In this document: positions 62,018 to 64,000 of the stretch, one piece after another | How positions within the stretch are numbered: position 1 is the stretch's first letter | How the letters are laid out: the number at the start of each line of letters is the position of its first letter | Assembly: GCA_000697355.1 (NCBI GenBank) | Contig: JNEN01001227.1 | Coordinates: 124,001 to 188,000 of the forward strand | Source of the DNA: Syncephalastrum monosporum B8922 | Lineage: Eukaryota; Mucoromycota; Mucoromycetes; Mucorales; Syncephalastraceae | Direction of reading: 5' to 3' | DNA: 64,000 nt | Translations under genes and position numbers: made by a program | Notes under the pieces: generated by a model | Databases searched by the model: none | What the model was told of the DNA's origin: nothing | What the model saw: the letters and a program-made list of their open reading frames with translations, nothing else

Positions 62018-63039
62018 GGTAGAAGAGTAAGAGAGATCGATAGTACTGACGTGGGGAGTTGTTGTGGCCGTATTTATGCGAAAGCATGGTGGCGCAGGTA
62101 CATGCACAAAACTGGTATGCGTCTTTACGTAGTTCTCGGTTTGTACTGTGTGTGACTCAGTCAATTGGTAGATGATAACTTCTTTGGGTTCTCACGTGAA
62201 TCAGATTTGTCAAATCGAGACATGGTGTAATACACGCTCAGCGCACTGCATTCCTAACTGAGTAGATGAACGAAAGACGCGCCACAAATTTCTGCGCATT
62301 GCTTCCGTACCATTGAGGTAATACGCAATAACAGACTGGTGACTTCTCTCCGCCGATGCATCGTTCACGCACAGAGAAATACGAGCGGGATGTCTATATT
62401 TAACATGCTTAATCCAGGTACCTGGTAAATAAGCGGAATGGCTGCTGCGCATAACTTTAATTTCATCACGGATCTACTGCGCTGTATGGGAGATGCATGC
62501 AATCATAGAAACTATAGAAATTCGTAATCAAAAGCGCCGTACTACAGATAGACGAATACAGAGTATTAAATTTACACGGATACTTTAACAAAGGCACCAC
62601 ATAACTGACACAAGTGGTGTTCGCTGACAAGTGGTGTTCGTTGGAATCATACTAAAGCAGTGTTGGTCTATGTGTGCGAACAATGGAATAAGTCCGTGGT
62701 TTTGATATCAGTCTTCAATACTTTCTGGTGCAAAGGTAAAATCATATTTTTGTAAGGGCGTCAGCTGTAGCATGCACGCATAGTATGAGCTGTTTAATAT
62801 GTCATATTGCATAATGTTGCAATGTTGGTTGTATCATAGCAACATGAGCCAAATACTCTTCACTTAACAAAAACGTGCGACACCGTAATCGAGATACAGT
62901 ATTCGTAGAGGGGAAAATTGAGTTCTGGTTTCCAAACGCGTTTGGCAGCGCATATGCAGCCACGGCAACCCCGAAAATATCCATTGACATTTTTTTTCTG
63001 TGTGTTTTTTTTTCTGCCTTGCAAGCAATTGTATTAGTC
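62018..63039. other. divergent promoter region, GRDP-like / ABTB1-like
   Basis: About 1 kb between two divergent genes. It contains an imperfect 17-nt tandem duplication at 62611-62644 and AT-rich sequence. The open frame extending upstream of 63040 has no supported ATG-proximal domain. No RNA gene seen. Confidence 0.5.
62611..62644. repeat. 17-nt imperfect tandem duplication
   Basis: CAAGTGGTGTTCGCTGA followed directly by CAAGTGGTGTTCGTTGG (15 of 17 identical). It lies in the shared promoter interval and could be duplicated binding sites or chance slippage. Confidence 0.6.
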
Positions 63040-64000
63040 ATGGGGAAGAAACCGGTTGACATGAAGCGCAGGATTATGCAGCTTGCGTCCGAGGAAGCGC
63101 ACAGTCAGAACGACACGGACTACACCTGGTCCGAAAATGTGTCGACACTCGATGAGGCCAATGTGAATCTATTTGAAGAATTATGCAACGCTAGCAAAGA
63201 AGGCACGTACCTCTGTTGATCGTTCGCCGAGCTGATCATGCGATAGGCGATCTCGAGAAGACAGAGAGTCTCGTACGTAACTTTGGGGCGCCTATCAACC
63301 GGGTCGACGAGTGGCAGTGTAACCCACTGTATTATGCCTGTAAGATATCTATCTGCTCGAATGAGAAAGAAAAACGCTGATAGGTCTTCCTTCCTTTCTT
63401 CTCTCAGGTCTGTGCGGTCACTACCAGGTGTGTTGCTTGCTCGTGACTAGATACGCTTGGACGCTAACATACAAAACCCTAGGTGGTGGAGTTCCTGTTG
63501 GAGAACGGCGGTAAGTACGGAGTATCAACCACGGATGCATGATGTTGATGATATGCATTCAGCACAATGCGATCCGCAGACTTTCTCGGGGTTTGTAGTA
63601 TAAGCATAATGGCTTATTGGAATAGGGGCTGATTGCTCTTTGTAGCGAGCGATGTCTTTACGGTGCATTAAATGACAAAGTAAGGGGCAGCCTCAGACCT
63701 CGCCACGGTTGGATTGCTTACTGCTGGGTATTAGATAAGGCGCCTGCTGAGATCCTACAAGTTCTCGAAAGCCACCAACGAAAACCAGGTATGGCCCTAG
63801 CGGAGAGCTCACTCGGCTGTGATACAACTAAGCGTATCCGTGTTTGTGCAGCCATACACTCAATTCTTGATGGACCTGTACGACAAGCATTCCTTCTACG
63901 ACCTGACGTTCAAGATTAAGCTATCTGACGGCACAAGCAAGGATTTCCCTGCCCACCGATTTGTCCTTGTGGCCCGTTCCAAATACTTTCGAGAGAACTT
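63040..64000 (+). CDS. Ankyrin-repeat/BTB protein (ABTB1-like), partial at window end
   Basis: The start ATG at 63040 opens a lysine-rich N-terminus. Several exons follow: 63040-63202, then 63247-63339, and further short exons to the end of the window. Visible are N-P-L-Y-Y-A-C-L-C-G-H-Y and V-V-E-F-L-L-E-N-G-A (ankyrin), then G-E-R-C-L-Y-G-A-L-N-D-K, then D-L-Y-D-K-H-S-F-Y-D-L-T-F and F-P-A-H-R-F-V-L-V-A-R-S-K-Y-F, the start of a BTB domain. The block order matches ABTB1/BPOZ (adaptors in CUL3 ubiquitin ligases). The first intron is likely GC-AG (donor GCACGT at 63203). The 3' end is beyond 64000. Diverges from the GRDP-like gene. Confidence 0.85.

Overview
The window looks like a nuclear chromosome segment of a filamentous fungus, most likely an early-diverging zygomycete (Mucoromycota, perhaps Mucorales). 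The lineage is inferred. The evidence is many short spliceosomal introns (about 45-70 nt, GT-AG with occasional GC-AG), GC-richer coding blocks separated by AT-rich spacers with homopolymer and dinucleotide runs, a fungal group III hybrid histidine kinase, a DUF3425-type bZIP factor and a GPI-type mucin. No rRNA, tRNA, CRISPR, viral or transposon gene could be supported.

Layout: 0-3 kb, a six-exon ADP-ribosylglycohydrolase-family gene (-). 3-6.5 kb, a gene-poor spacer. 6.6-15.3 kb, a giant hybrid histidine kinase (+, 2757 aa as modelled) whose sensor is an array of 20 units of about 92 aa. 16.9-17.8 kb, an unrecognised Pro-rich/coiled-coil protein. 17.8-20.4 kb, an AT-rich spacer. 20.4-23.9 kb, a YPP1/TTC7-like TPR protein (PI4K complex). 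24.0-24.8 kb, GINS subunit PSF2 (-). 25.9-28.2 kb, a membrane-anchored GT5-like glycosyltransferase. 28.2-30.1 kb, a spacer. 30.1-31.9 kb, a bZIP factor (-), divergent from a multicopper oxidase (32.7-34.4 kb, +). 34.6-37.0 kb, SDH1 (-), with a 13-nt microexon. 38.4-38.7 kb, a small secreted defensin-like peptide (-). 41.3-45.2 kb, HUT1-type nucleotide-sugar transporter (+), CCDC174-like protein (-) and wax-synthase-like acyltransferase (+). 45.7-48.9 kb, cullin-1. 49.3-51.8 kb, a secreted subtilase and a GPI-type mucin in tandem. 52.3-57.5 kb, a formin (-). 58.6-59.3 kb, MED10. 59.6-62.0 kb, a glycine-rich-domain protein (-). 63.0-64 kb, an ankyrin/BTB protein (ABTB1-like) running off the end.

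The genes are mostly unrelated housekeeping and secretory functions, as expected of a fungal chromosome, not an operon-like system. The outstanding feature is the hyper-expanded poly-HAMP sensor. Fifteen units lie in one uninterrupted exon, and two stretches of about 510 bp lying exactly five units apart are nearly identical at the DNA level, which points to recent unequal exchange. Secondary points of interest are the defensin-like peptide, the SDH1 microexon, altered metal-site residues in the ADP-ribosylglycohydrolase homologue, and the WHxH/zinc-ribbon/Gly-Cys-tail protein.
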